Assembly: GCA_035461765.1 (NCBI GenBank)
Contig: DATHUY010000083.1
Span: 1 to 64,000 of the forward strand
DNA from: Longimicrobiales bacterium
GTDB lineage: Bacteria > Gemmatimonadota > Gemmatimonadetes > Longimicrobiales > RSA9
Length of the DNA stretch: 64,000 nt
Reading direction: 5' to 3'
Shown here: one piece after another, positions 42,944 through 52,864 of the stretch
Position numbering within the stretch: the stretch's first letter is position 1
How the letters are laid out: every line of letters starts with the position of its first letter
The notes under the pieces: generated by a model
What the model was told of the DNA's origin: nothing
The model's database searches: none
What the model saw: only the letters and a program-made list of their open reading frames with translations
Position numbers and translations under genes: made by a program

Positions 42944-44535
42944 TGCCGCATCCGGAACAGGTAGTCCTGCTGGGCCGCCGTGCCGACTGCGGCGCGCATG
43001 ATGGCGTGTCCCGCGTTGTACGCTGGCAGAAGCGTATATGTGTGGCCCGGTGTGGTGCTGGACTGCATGGAGTAGCCGGTCGCGCCACCCACCAGGATCG
43101 TGTATGCGCCGGAATCGACTACCGTGCGCCTGATCACCCTCTGATTCACGCCATTCACGACCGCCCAGCCTTCAAGCACCAGTACACGCTCGTACGCACC
43201 GTCATCCATCAGTGTCAATGAGCCGTCAACCGGCCACAGCTGTATGTCGCGCACGTTGCCATCCGGGTCCGTCCACTGCTCCGTGCCGACCGTCGGCGGC
43301 ATGTGCCACTGATGGTCCCACCAGTCGTACGTCAGATCGAACACCTGCGGTCCCTGGGCCGTAGCGAACACGGTCACGAGCGCCGTCGCGTGCAGGCTGT
43401 CGCCGACGCTTGCGCGTATCTGAGTCGTGCCCTTGCTCCGCCCACGCACGTTCCCGTTCGTGTCCACGATGGCGATCGTGGTATCCTCCACAGACCACGT
43501 CACCTCCGGATCCTCGATCCTGCCGTCACGTCCGGTTGCGACCAGGTGCTGACTGAAGTCGAGAACCTGGTTCACCCAGATGCCGCGCTGATAGGGATAG
43601 ATGCTCAGATAGAGGACCCCCTGCGGCGGCGGTGGCAGCGTCGTCACCTGCACCGTGATCTCCGCGGTGATGCCATCGACATTCGCGCGGATGACCGCCT
43701 CGCCCGGCATCTTCGCAAGCAGGCTGGCGAACTGCGACACGCCGATCGGCGTAATGCTCGCGACCGATTCGGCAGTGCTCGTCCAGCTTACTGGCCGACC
43801 GCTGATGATCGCGCCGTTCGCATCCTTCGCGATCGCCTGGAGCGGCGTCTCGTGATTGACTGGCAGTGAGAAGTTCGACGGCGTGATCTCGACAGTAGCC
43901 ACGGCCGCCGGCGGCGGTGTCGTCGTCACGACCTGCACCTCCGCCTCCGTCGTGACGCCATCGATCGTGGCACGGACGGTCGCGGTTCCGTACAGCTGCG
44001 CGCTCACCGTGGCCCACCCGGCGACTGCTGCGGGCGTGACCAGCACACCCTGACCCTCGACGGTCCACGTCACGGCCCGGCCCGTGATGATCTCGCCGCC
44101 AGCCGTGCGCGCCACCGCCTCGAGCGCAGCATCCTGACCAGCTTCGAGCACCAGTGTGGCCGGCAGCACCGTCACGCTCACCACCTGCGCAACAGCGTGC
44201 ACCGTGACATTCACGAAGCCCGTGCGACCGCCCGCCTCCGCTTCGATGCGGGCCACCCCCGGCGCCTTTGCCGCGACGACGGCCGTGCCGCCATGGACCA
44301 CGACCGTGGCGATGTCAGGTCTCAGGTTCCGCCACAGCACCTGCTCGACCACCACGTCGCCGTCCGCCGTCATCGGCACGGCCGTGATCGTCGTCGAATC
44401 ACCCACCACCAGGACCTGGTCCGCAGGCCCCACCTCTACCCGGTCCACTCGCACCGTGCTCGTCGGGTCGTCCTCACAGGCCGTCAGCATTGCGATCGAC
44501 AGGACCGCCGCCGCCCGCCTCATCCATCTATTCAT
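42940..44535 (-). CDS. Ig-like (Big2) repeat lipoprotein
   Basis: 531 aa. Lipobox AMLTAC (C20). At least four bacterial Ig-like repeats: two start VDRVEVGPADQVLVVGDSTT and VVSVTVLPATLVLEAGQDA, a third VATVEITPSNFSLPVNHET, and a divergent fourth around VLDFSQHLVATGRDG; each contains a W-x-x-x/VxWT core and a TATVRA or TQIRAS strand. The C-terminal ~120 residues (DLTYDWWDHQWHMPP to end) form a separate beta-rich domain. Likely a surface adhesin or structural lipoprotein. GAGGGGG upstream of the ATG. It heads an operon with the hydrolase-like protein and the large regulator. Confidence 0.85.
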   Translation of the reverse strand: MNRWMRRAAAVLSIAMLTACEDDPTSTVRVDRVEVGPADQVLVVGDSTTITAVPMTADGDVVVEQVLWRNLRPDIATVVVHGGTAVVAAKAPGVARIEAEAGGRTGFVNVTVHAVAQVVSVTVLPATLVLEAGQDAALEAVARTAGGEIITGRAVTWTVEGQGVLVTPAAVAGWATVSAQLYGTATVRATIDGVTTEAEVQVVTTTPPPAAVATVEITPSNFSLPVNHETPLQAIAKDANGAIISGRPVSWTSTAESVASITPIGVSQFASLLAKMPGEAVIRANVDGITAEITVQVTTLPPPPQGVLYLSIYPYQRGIWVNQVLDFSQHLVATGRDGRIEDPEVTWSVEDTTIAIVDTNGNVRGRSKGTTQIRASVGDSLHATALVTVFATAQGPQVFDLTYDWWDHQWHMPPTVGTEQWTDPDGNVRDIQLWPVDGSLTLMDDGAYERVLVLEGWAVVNGVNQRVIRRTVVDSGAYTILVGGATGYSMQSSTTPGHTYTLLPAYNAGHAIMRAAVGTAAQQDYLFRMRQ

Positions 44536-44637
44536 GACCGCCCCCTCATTGTGGTTTCTGTGCCCGGTGAAAAATCTGGGGCGGGGGTATTAGCGGCGTA
44601 TTAAAACGAGGCAGGGTGCGGTGGAATCGTGGAGCGG

Positions 44638-44671
44638 CGGCCGCGCGCGGTCGTATTTACGCGCGCGGCCG
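44638..44671 (-). terminator. GC-rich hairpin after the serine hydrolase
   Basis: CGGCCGCGCGC pairs perfectly with GCGCGCGGCCG around a 12-base AT-richer loop, 15 bp past the hydrolase stop on the minus strand. There is no U-tract, so termination is likely but not certain. Confidence 0.5.
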
Positions 44672-44686
44672 GGGTGGGGGCGTCGG

Positions 44687-46063
44687 TCAGCGGATCTTCC
44701 GTCCCGGCATGTCCTGTCCGTTCTGATGCAGGACGAGACCGCTGACGGTGCCGTCGGGAGCGATCCGGAACGTGACCTGGGCGTCCACCTCCCGGATGAA
44801 GAACTCGGTCTCCGATGCCGCCCACAGGCGGATGACCGGCTGGCCGGTGGCCTGCGCGCGGAGCGTCCCATCGACGAGCGTCACCTCGATGCTGAACTGC
44901 GGCGCCAGCTCGTACGTCCCGACATAGCGCGACAGCACATCCGCCGGCACGTCCACCGCCTGCCGCGCCGGCGGCGCGAGCGGCAGCGCGGGATCGAGCA
45001 GGTGCAATGCGATGTCATCCGCTCCCGCGCCGCCCGAGTTCGCCATCAGCACGATGCCGCGACCGGTTGCGGGGACGATGCCGACGAACGTCCGGAACCC
45101 GCCCGTACCGCCGTTGTGCCAGACGATGGTGTCCGTCGCGGTCGTCATGCGGTGCCAGCCGAGGCCGACCATCATGTTCTGCCCGGCCGCGGCGCGCGGC
45201 GCCATCGAGAGATCGATCGATGCGCGGAGCGGGCCGGCACCGCGAAGCGCTGCCTCGGCGAACGTCAGCATGTCGTCGATGCTCGAGCGCAGCGAGCCCG
45301 CGCCGGCGAGGACCTGCTGACCCCACCACGGCACAGTGTCGCCGCTCGCACTGTGACCGGCCACCGCCCGCTCCTGCATCCAGGGCGTCAGCGTGCTTCC
45401 CGTGTTATCCATCCCGAGGGGCTCCAGAATCCGCTCCCTCACCAGCTCGTCGTACGGCATTCCCGCCCGCAGCGCGAGAACGTGGCCGAGCAGGCCTACA
45501 CCCACATTCGAGTACTCGTACTGCGCACCCGGATCGCGCGGGAGCGTGTAGCCGCTCAGGAACTCGTAAAGCTGCTCGGCCGTGTAGTCGACATAGGGAT
45601 TCAGCGGATCGGCCGGGCGGAAGTTCGACGGCATGCGCGGCAGGCCGGACGTCTGCGTGGAGAGGTGACCGAGCGTGATCTCCGCGCCGTTCCGCGCGGG
45701 CATCGTCACTTCCGCGGGCAGGTACTTCGCCGCGGGATCCTCGAGCGACACCTCGCCGCGCCGCACCATGTCCGCCAGCAGGATCCCGGTGAACACCTTG
45801 GTGATCGAGCCAATCTCGAAGACGCTCTCACGACTGAGTGAACGGCCGGGTCCGGCATTGCCGGACGCTAGAAAACGCGTGCGGCCGTCCGGCTCGATGA
45901 GGCCAATGGCGATGCCCGCGACGGTGCCCTGCGCGACCCGTCCGTCGATCAGCGCCTGGATGACGGAGTCGGACGGAAACGTGGACTGCGCGGGCGCGGA
46001 GGCTGCCAATACCAGGAGGAGCGCCAGGGACAGAAGCGCCGGGGCGGAACGATGTCGAATCAT
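44687..46063 (-). CDS. Exported serine hydrolase, class C beta-lactamase/DD-peptidase family
   Basis: 458 aa with a cleavable signal (MIRHRSAPALLSLALL, ending ASAPAQS). Active-site elements: SITK (S86, K89), YEYSNVG (Tyr-Ser-Asn) and WHNGGTGG (third motif, HxG form usual in esterase/DD-peptidase relatives). A C-terminal beta-rich domain (~350-458, RYVGTYELAPQFSIEVTLVD) resembles DUF3471. It is more probably a peptidase or esterase than a resistance enzyme. The start is set by the signal; Shine-Dalgarno is weak. Confidence 0.9.
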   Translation of the reverse strand: MIRHRSAPALLSLALLLVLAASAPAQSTFPSDSVIQALIDGRVAQGTVAGIAIGLIEPDGRTRFLASGNAGPGRSLSRESVFEIGSITKVFTGILLADMVRRGEVSLEDPAAKYLPAEVTMPARNGAEITLGHLSTQTSGLPRMPSNFRPADPLNPYVDYTAEQLYEFLSGYTLPRDPGAQYEYSNVGVGLLGHVLALRAGMPYDELVRERILEPLGMDNTGSTLTPWMQERAVAGHSASGDTVPWWGQQVLAGAGSLRSSIDDMLTFAEAALRGAGPLRASIDLSMAPRAAAGQNMMVGLGWHRMTTATDTIVWHNGGTGGFRTFVGIVPATGRGIVLMANSGGAGADDIALHLLDPALPLAPPARQAVDVPADVLSRYVGTYELAPQFSIEVTLVDGTLRAQATGQPVIRLWAASETEFFIREVDAQVTFRIAPDGTVSGLVLHQNGQDMPGRKIR

Positions 46064-46190
46064 TGACGACCAGCTTTCGGCTGAGGAATCGCGTCCCTTC
46101 ACGATAACATGCGCGGCCACGGTCGCCAGTCGCGTTGGCCGGACGGTGGCGGGGTCAACGTCTCCGCGTTCCGGATCGTACGCGTGACGG

Positions 46191-46204
46191 CGGTCTCGAG
46201 ACCG
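46191..46204. promoter_or_regulatory. 14-bp perfect palindrome in a divergent intergenic region
   Basis: CGGTCTCGAGACCG is a perfect palindrome, 128 bp before the serine hydrolase start and 193 bp before the histidine kinase start. It may be an operator for either gene. The remaining 330 bp of this gap (46064-46396) show an AT-richer patch near 46300-46325 suitable for the kinase promoter, and no gene. Confidence 0.4.
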
Positions 46205-46396
46205 ATTTCCTCGCGCGTCGGGAGACTCCCCACAATTGCGTGGTGGATTGCCTGTTTTTCGGCGGAACTGGTCAGATTCGCCCACTTCCTGCTGGTATTA
46301 CAGCGTCACACGGCTTCATATTGATTGTGCCCTCACATTCCGTCGCGGACGTTCCGTCCGTCCTTTTCGAGGTGCCCGCCGCTCTCCGGAGGGGTC

Positions 46397-48434
46397 ATGG
46401 CCAGTGGCCGCGAACCCGACGTCGATCCGATGATGGCCGCACGGCTCACCGCCAGCATGTCGCTCCTGCGCGTTCTCCTGGGCGCCTGCGCGGCGGTCCT
46501 GGTGCTGTTCGGTGTGTATGAGGTGCTGCTCGCGACATGGCTGAGCGAGGCGGACGCGGGCCTGCGAAGCATCCTCCACGACATCCGTGCCGCTGCGACC
46601 GCTCTCATCGTCGCTGGAGTGGCCGGCTGGCTGATACTGCGCGATGGCCCGCCACTGCTGGCAGCGGGGCCCCTCCCGCTGGACGGTGCGGCCGGAGGAC
46701 GTGTCGACCCCGAGCAGAAGCGGCTGCATTACGCACGCTGGTTCATCCTGATGCGCTGGATCGCAATCGTGGTCGCGATCCTGGCGGTAGTCGGTGCAGT
46801 GGACATTGCGAATCTGCTGCCTGCGCGCGTGAGCCCGTCGCTCATGGGCCTGATCGCCTGTCTGACGATCCTCAACCTCGGCTACACCCTCTACCTCCGC
46901 ATGGGGGGCTCCGCAACGGTCGGATTCCTGATGGTGCAGGTCTACGTCGACCTGCTCTTCCTCATCGCCATGCTGCACTATTCCGGCGGCATCGAGAACC
47001 CGCTGTCGCCGCTACTGCTGCTGCATGTGATCATCGCGGGTATCGTGCTGAGCCGCATGCATGCCTATGTGGTGGCAGCCGTGGCGAGCGTTCTCTTCGG
47101 TCTGCTCGCGTGGGGTGAGTGCACGGGCGTGCTGCCGCATTACCTGCTGTCGCTGTTCCCGCACGAGCATATCAATGGTATCGTCCGCCACGCCGCACAC
47201 GACCCGCTGTACGCCGCGAGCCGCGTAACGCTCCAGACGCTGATCATGTTCCTGGTCGCATACTTCACAACCACGCTCGTCGACCGGATCCGCGCGGACG
47301 AGCGCCAGCTCGAGGAGCAGGCGGATCGCGCGCTGGCACAGGCGCAGACGCTGGAGCGCGCGCTGGATACGACGGACACGGCGCTCTGCCTGTGCGATCG
47401 CGAGCTGCACCCGTACTGGTCGAATGCCCGCTGGACGGAGTGGGTCGCGCACACCCCCGAGTTGAGCTGCACCATGCGGTCATGCGGGTCACCCGCAACG
47501 TCCACCCTCCAGGATGGGATCGTCCGCAGCGACGAAGTCAGCAGCAGCGGCGAGACGGGAGCGAGTCACGGCAGCACGAACCGGGTCTTTCATGTGACGA
47601 CGGCGCCGGTCCGCGACCGGGCTGGCCAGATCAGCCAGGTGGTGACGCTGGCGCGCGATGTCACCGAGCAGCACGCGGCGCAGGCGCGTGCTCTGCGCGC
47701 GGAGCGGCTCGCCGCGGTCGGCGAGCTGGCCGGTCAGGTGGCGCACGAGGTGAACAATCCGATCGCCATCATCAGCGCGAAGGTCCGGCTGCTGCTTGCG
47801 GCGCAGCCCGGCACACTGACGCCGAAGGCGACGCAGGAGCTGACGAAGGTCGCTGAGCTGACGGATCGCGTTGCACGGATCGCGCAGGGACTGCTCTCGT
47901 ACTGTCGCCCGGCGCCTGGCACGCGCATGCCGATCGACCCCGTTCTGCCACTGCGGCGCGCTCTTGCGTTCGTGGATGCACGGGCGGCCGCAGCGGATGT
48001 GCAGCTCTGCGACGAGTTGCCGCCACGTCTGCCCCACGTGAACGCAAATGCAGCAGAGCTGGAGCAGGTCTTTCTGAACGTACTCCTGAACGCGCTGGAT
48101 GCGATGCCGGATGGCGGTCGGCTGCAGCTGCGGGCGGAGATGGCCACTCCAGCCGCTGGCACCGCCGATATTGCCCTGCACATCGCGGACACGGGCATGG
48201 GCGTTCCGGCCGAGCTGCGCGCGCGCGTCTTCGAGCCGTTCCTCACCACCAAAGGGGGGAAGGGGTCGGGGCTCGGCCTCTCCATCTGTCAGGGGCTGGT
48301 GCGCAGTCATGGCGGCGAGATCGATCTGGCGAGCGAACCCGGCCGCGGCACGTGTGTGACAGTCCGGCTGCCAACGCTGAACGGTGCGCTCGGCATCGCC
48401 CCTTCCACGTCCCACCCCGGGGGGATGCACGTCG

Positions 48435-48442
<8 letters not shown>
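46397..48442 (+). CDS. NtrB-like membrane sensor histidine kinase
   Basis: 681 aa. About seven membrane segments in the first 300 residues, a coiled stretch (RADERQLEEQADRALAQAQT), a PAS-like domain (~305-440), then HisKA with QVAHEVNNPIA (phospho-His) and HATPase_c with NVLLNALDAMP (N box), DTGMGVP (G1), FEPFLTTK (F) and GSGLGLSI (G2). The HEVNNP form of the H box is typical of kinases that pair with NtrC-family regulators, as here: its stop overlaps the regulator start by 8 bp. GGAGG precedes the ATG. The signal is unknown but perceived in or at the membrane. Confidence 0.92.
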
Positions 48443-49820
<1,378 letters not shown>

Positions 49821-49905
49821 CCCACCCTCCGCACCCGCACGATCGCTCCAATGACTAACCCGCCGCGCCCGGCAGACTTCGTTTGCGTCGAGCTGCTGCT
49901 TCGAT

Positions 49906-49956
49906 GTGTTCCATTCGTGTGACTCTCCGCTTCCTGCTGTCACGCAGATGGAACAC
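49906..49956. promoter_or_regulatory. Long imperfect inverted repeat, candidate NtrC-type enhancer
   Basis: Arms 49906-49923 (GTGTTCCATTCGTGTGAC) and 49939-49956 (GTCACGCAGATGGAACAC) are complementary at 15 of 18 positions with a 15-base spacer. It lies 200-250 bp upstream of the sigma-54 promoter match, the usual distance for enhancer sites. It also follows the regulator gene by 85 bp, so a transcript hairpin is an alternative, although no U-tract follows. The rest of 49821-50219 shows no gene. Confidence 0.5.
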
Positions 49957-50155
49957 TTCCATTAAATGCTGTGGCCCATGACAACCGCCCACTAGCTGGA
50001 CTGATCGTGGTCTGCCGGGGTTGGGACAGTGTCTCGCCGGCGTGACAGCGACCCGCCGCACGCCCTCCGCTCCGTCGCGCGATAGCGGCCGTAACACATT
50101 ACCCCATCACAACCTGCAGGATATGTCGAAGTGTGCAGTGCGCACGGCGAAATGC

Positions 50156-50169
50156 GGCACCACCGTTGC
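50156..50169 (+). promoter_or_regulatory. Sigma-54 (-24/-12) promoter of the cytochrome-molybdoenzyme operon
   Basis: GGCACCACCGTTGC matches the GGCAC-N5-TTGC consensus with the invariant GG and GC exactly ten bases apart. Transcription would start near 50181, leaving about 39 bases before the first gene. An NtrC-family activator with an intact GAFTGA loop is encoded just upstream. Confidence 0.68.
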
Positions 50170-50219
50170 CTTCTGTTTCCTGCAGCACCCGTCAGCCACA
50201 GTCGCTGCGAGACGACGCG

Positions 50220-50633
50220 ATGAGCCGCACCAACGTTCTGGTTGTCAGCGCCGGATCAGGGATGGGGGAATGGCTGGCGAGCCACCTGAGCCGCGATCAG
50301 TTCGCGGTTCGCACGGTGCGGCCGGGCGCAGCACTCATCGAGGCGGTGCGCTCGCGACAGCCGCACCTCGCCGTACTCGACCAGATCGATGCACATCCGG
50401 AGACGGCTCAGCTGGCAGTGGCGCTGCTGAAGGATCGCTATCCCGGTGTGCGTATCGTCGCGCTGAGCGGCGCGTCATCGGAAGCCGACGGCGAGGTCGT
50501 GGAGCAGGGCATCTTCTGTTATCTCGCGAGCTGCTCGCGTGAGGAACTGCTGCGTGTCATTGAGGCCGCAGCAATGGCGGGGCAAGGCAGGGGCCTCCCA
50601 CAAATCGAATCGGAACCGGGGAGCGTTCGATGA
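50220..50633 (+). CDS. Degenerate receiver-domain (pseudo-REC) protein
   Basis: 137-aa single CheY-like domain. The fold is visible (NVLVVSAGSGMGEWLASHL, LAVLDQIDAHPE, VRIVALSGAS, FCYLASCSREELLRVIEAA). The phosphorylation-site Asp is D54, but the acidic pair normally after the first strand is S10-A11 and the conserved Lys before the last helix is missing, so ordinary Mg-dependent phosphorylation is unlikely. It has no output domain. It is the first gene after the sigma-54 promoter, and its stop overlaps the start of the nine-haem lipoprotein (ATGA). A role as regulatory or assembly partner is inferred. Confidence 0.7.
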   Translation: MSRTNVLVVSAGSGMGEWLASHLSRDQFAVRTVRPGAALIEAVRSRQPHLAVLDQIDAHPETAQLAVALLKDRYPGVRIVALSGASSEADGEVVEQGIFCYLASCSREELLRVIEAAAMAGQGRGLPQIESEPGSVR

Positions 50634-52042
50634 GAACCAAGAAGGGTACCGCGTTCGTCCTGCTCATGATGGCAGTGGTGGTCGCGTGTGATGACGGTCT
50701 CGTTTCCGACGATCCGCAACCGTGGGAGAATCTGCCCGTGGGCGCCGGTGACTTCCTCGGATACTCGTCCGTGGAAAGCAAGTCGACGACATGCGGCAAC
50801 TGCCACAAGGGGAAGCAGGCGGTCTGGCAGGAGACGGCGCATGCGGATGCGTGGTCGACGCTGTGGGAAAGCAGTGCGAAGCAGACCATGTGCGAGGCGT
50901 GTCACAGCGTTTCTTCGCGGGGCAATCTGGTAGCCGATGCGGGCGTGGGATGGGTCGGCACGGGCAACGAGCGCTACCACGATGTACAGTGCGAGTCGTG
51001 TCACGGCCCGGGTCTGACGCATGTGCTGAATCCGGACGCGGATGGCACGAAGCCGCTCGCGTCGATAGCGGTGCCGGAGGATATGACGCGTGGCTGTGCG
51101 GAGTGTCATTCCGGGTCACACCGCCCGTTCGCCGAGGAGTGGAGCGAGTCGAAGCACGCGCGTGTGGTCGAATCGCGGTCTGCGAATCCGAGCTGCAACG
51201 GGTGCCACGAGGCCAAGGCGATTCTGCAGGGGTGGGGCGTGAATTCGACGTTCCTGGAGGAGTCCGCACCGACCGACCATCTGGCGGTGACATGCGCGGT
51301 GTGCCACGACCCGCACAATGCCGAGCACGAAGGGCAGCTGCGCTTCGCACTGAATGTCGCGGACGAGGAACAGAACCTGTGCATGAAGTGCCACCACAAG
51401 CGTGGCGTGCCCGATCTGTCCTCCACTTCGGCGCAGGCGCGCGGTCCGCACTCCCCGGAGGGGCCGCTGCTGCTCGGAGAAGCAGGCTGGGTGCCGCCCG
51501 GAATGCAGTTGTCGGGAATCGTGGGCAGCCACGGCAGTGATCGCAACGAGCGGATGTGCGCGACGTGTCACGTGAACAATCACCAGTTCACGGATCCGCT
51601 AACCGGCAGCTTCACCGCGCGTGCGACGGGGCACAGCTTTCAGGCCATTCCCTGCGCCGATGCAGCCGGCATTCCAACCGGCGCGGCGGACTGCGATATG
51701 GCAGAGCGCTCGTTCCGCAGCTGCGTGAGCTGCCATCTGTCGGAGTCGGCGGCACGCAGCGCCATGACGGTCGCTCAGATGCGGATCGCGCGACTGGCTG
51801 ATGAAGTCGGCGCACTCATCGCCCGGGTACCGGCGTCCGAGCTCAGCTCGAGCAATCCGGCCTACACGACCGCGGAAGGCGCGCGCTTCAACATGCAGCT
51901 CGCGCAGAAGAAGGGTTCGATCATTCACAATCCATTCCTCGTCGAGGCCCTGCTGCTGGCGAGCATTCGCCAGCTGGAGGTCGATTATCAGGTCACTCCG
52001 TCCGCGGGCCTCGTGCTGGATGCCCAGTTGACGTCGCACTGA
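50630..52042 (+). CDS. Nine-haem c-type cytochrome lipoprotein
   Basis: 470 aa, lipobox AVVVAC (C20). Nine CxxCH motifs: CGNCH, CEACH, CESCH, CAECH, CNGCH, CAVCH, CMKCH, CATCH, CVSCH, spread over residues ~55-370. The pattern recalls the pentahaem/octahaem-related family of multihaem cytochromes (cytochrome c554/OTR-like), but I cannot assign a known enzyme; the usual Lys-ligated CxxCK catalytic haem is absent. The last ~100 residues are haem-free and helical. Predicted to be lipid-anchored, probably in the outer membrane, as electron donor or acceptor of the conduit. A 78-bp gap follows. Confidence 0.88.
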   Translation: MRTKKGTAFVLLMMAVVVACDDGLVSDDPQPWENLPVGAGDFLGYSSVESKSTTCGNCHKGKQAVWQETAHADAWSTLWESSAKQTMCEACHSVSSRGNLVADAGVGWVGTGNERYHDVQCESCHGPGLTHVLNPDADGTKPLASIAVPEDMTRGCAECHSGSHRPFAEEWSESKHARVVESRSANPSCNGCHEAKAILQGWGVNSTFLEESAPTDHLAVTCAVCHDPHNAEHEGQLRFALNVADEEQNLCMKCHHKRGVPDLSSTSAQARGPHSPEGPLLLGEAGWVPPGMQLSGIVGSHGSDRNERMCATCHVNNHQFTDPLTGSFTARATGHSFQAIPCADAAGIPTGAADCDMAERSFRSCVSCHLSESAARSAMTVAQMRIARLADEVGALIARVPASELSSSNPAYTTAEGARFNMQLAQKKGSIIHNPFLVEALLLASIRQLEVDYQVTPSAGLVLDAQLTSH

Positions 52043-52120
52043 CGGGCCTGGCCGGCTGCGGGCGCATGCCCGCGGCCGGCGCGGTCCCCGGAAGGGGCGG
52101 GACAGTGACCGGAGGGCAAC

Positions 52121-52864
52121 ATGAGCACACAGGCAGAGTGGTTCTTCCGCCGGGGCCGCCGCGGGGTGGTGCCGGTGGTAATCAGTGCCGCTCTGCTGCT
52201 CGCGGGGCTCGCGCCGGTACGTTCATCTGCCGATCTCCAGGTTCCTGGCGCCAGCTCCACGGAATTCGATCACCGGCGTCACGAGCGTATCTCCTGTGAT
52301 CGGTGTCACGGCACGGGCGAGCAGCACCGCACGCTGCTGCTGCGTACGGCAGACGACTGCCTCGCCTGTCACCATGAGCCCGAACGCGCCAATGAATGCA
52401 CGGCGTGCCACGAGCGGTCACAGCTGCCCGAGCCCGGCACCGTTCAGGTATCGCTCGAGCTGACCGTGTGGCAGGGCGGTCGCCCGCGCGATCTGCGGTT
52501 TGGGCATGTGCTGCACGGGCGCGTCGAATGCCGCGACTGTCACGGTTCGCCCGTCACGCTGCAGATGGATCGCACCTGCGGATCCTGTCACGAAGGCCAC
52601 CATACTGCAGCGGCGGACTGTGAATCATGCCACGTGTCGCCCGGTCCTGCCGTGCATGACGCATCTGCTCACCTGTCGTGTGGCGGCGGCGGCTGCCACG
52701 GCGCGCAGACGGCGCCTGCCGTCGCATCCCGCAGCCTGTGCATTGCGTGCCATGCGGAGCAGCGCACGCATGAACCGTCCGGCGACTGCGCCCGCTGCCA
52801 CCAGGTGCCTGCCTTCGGCACGCTGCCGTCCCATCTGGTCGGCGCTGACGGAGGGCGCAGATGA
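52121..52864 (+). CDS. Periplasmic multihaem cytochrome c (8 CxxCH + 1 CxxxxCH)
   Basis: 247 aa with a signal segment (VVPVVISAALLLAGLAPV). Haem motifs: CDRCH, CLACH, CTACH, CRDCH, CGSCH, CESCH, the expanded CGGGGCH, CIACH, CARCH. FDHRRHERISCDRCH and FGHVLHGRVECRDCH show the class III/NrfH-like H-x-x-H spacing before haem motifs. About one haem per 27 residues marks a molecular wire like MtrA/PioA in the porin-cytochrome complexes. Stop overlaps the barrel gene start (ATGA), supporting the pairing. GGAGGG lies before the ATG. Confidence 0.88.
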   Translation: MSTQAEWFFRRGRRGVVPVVISAALLLAGLAPVRSSADLQVPGASSTEFDHRRHERISCDRCHGTGEQHRTLLLRTADDCLACHHEPERANECTACHERSQLPEPGTVQVSLELTVWQGGRPRDLRFGHVLHGRVECRDCHGSPVTLQMDRTCGSCHEGHHTAAADCESCHVSPGPAVHDASAHLSCGGGGCHGAQTAPAVASRSLCIACHAEQRTHEPSGDCARCHQVPAFGTLPSHLVGADGGRR

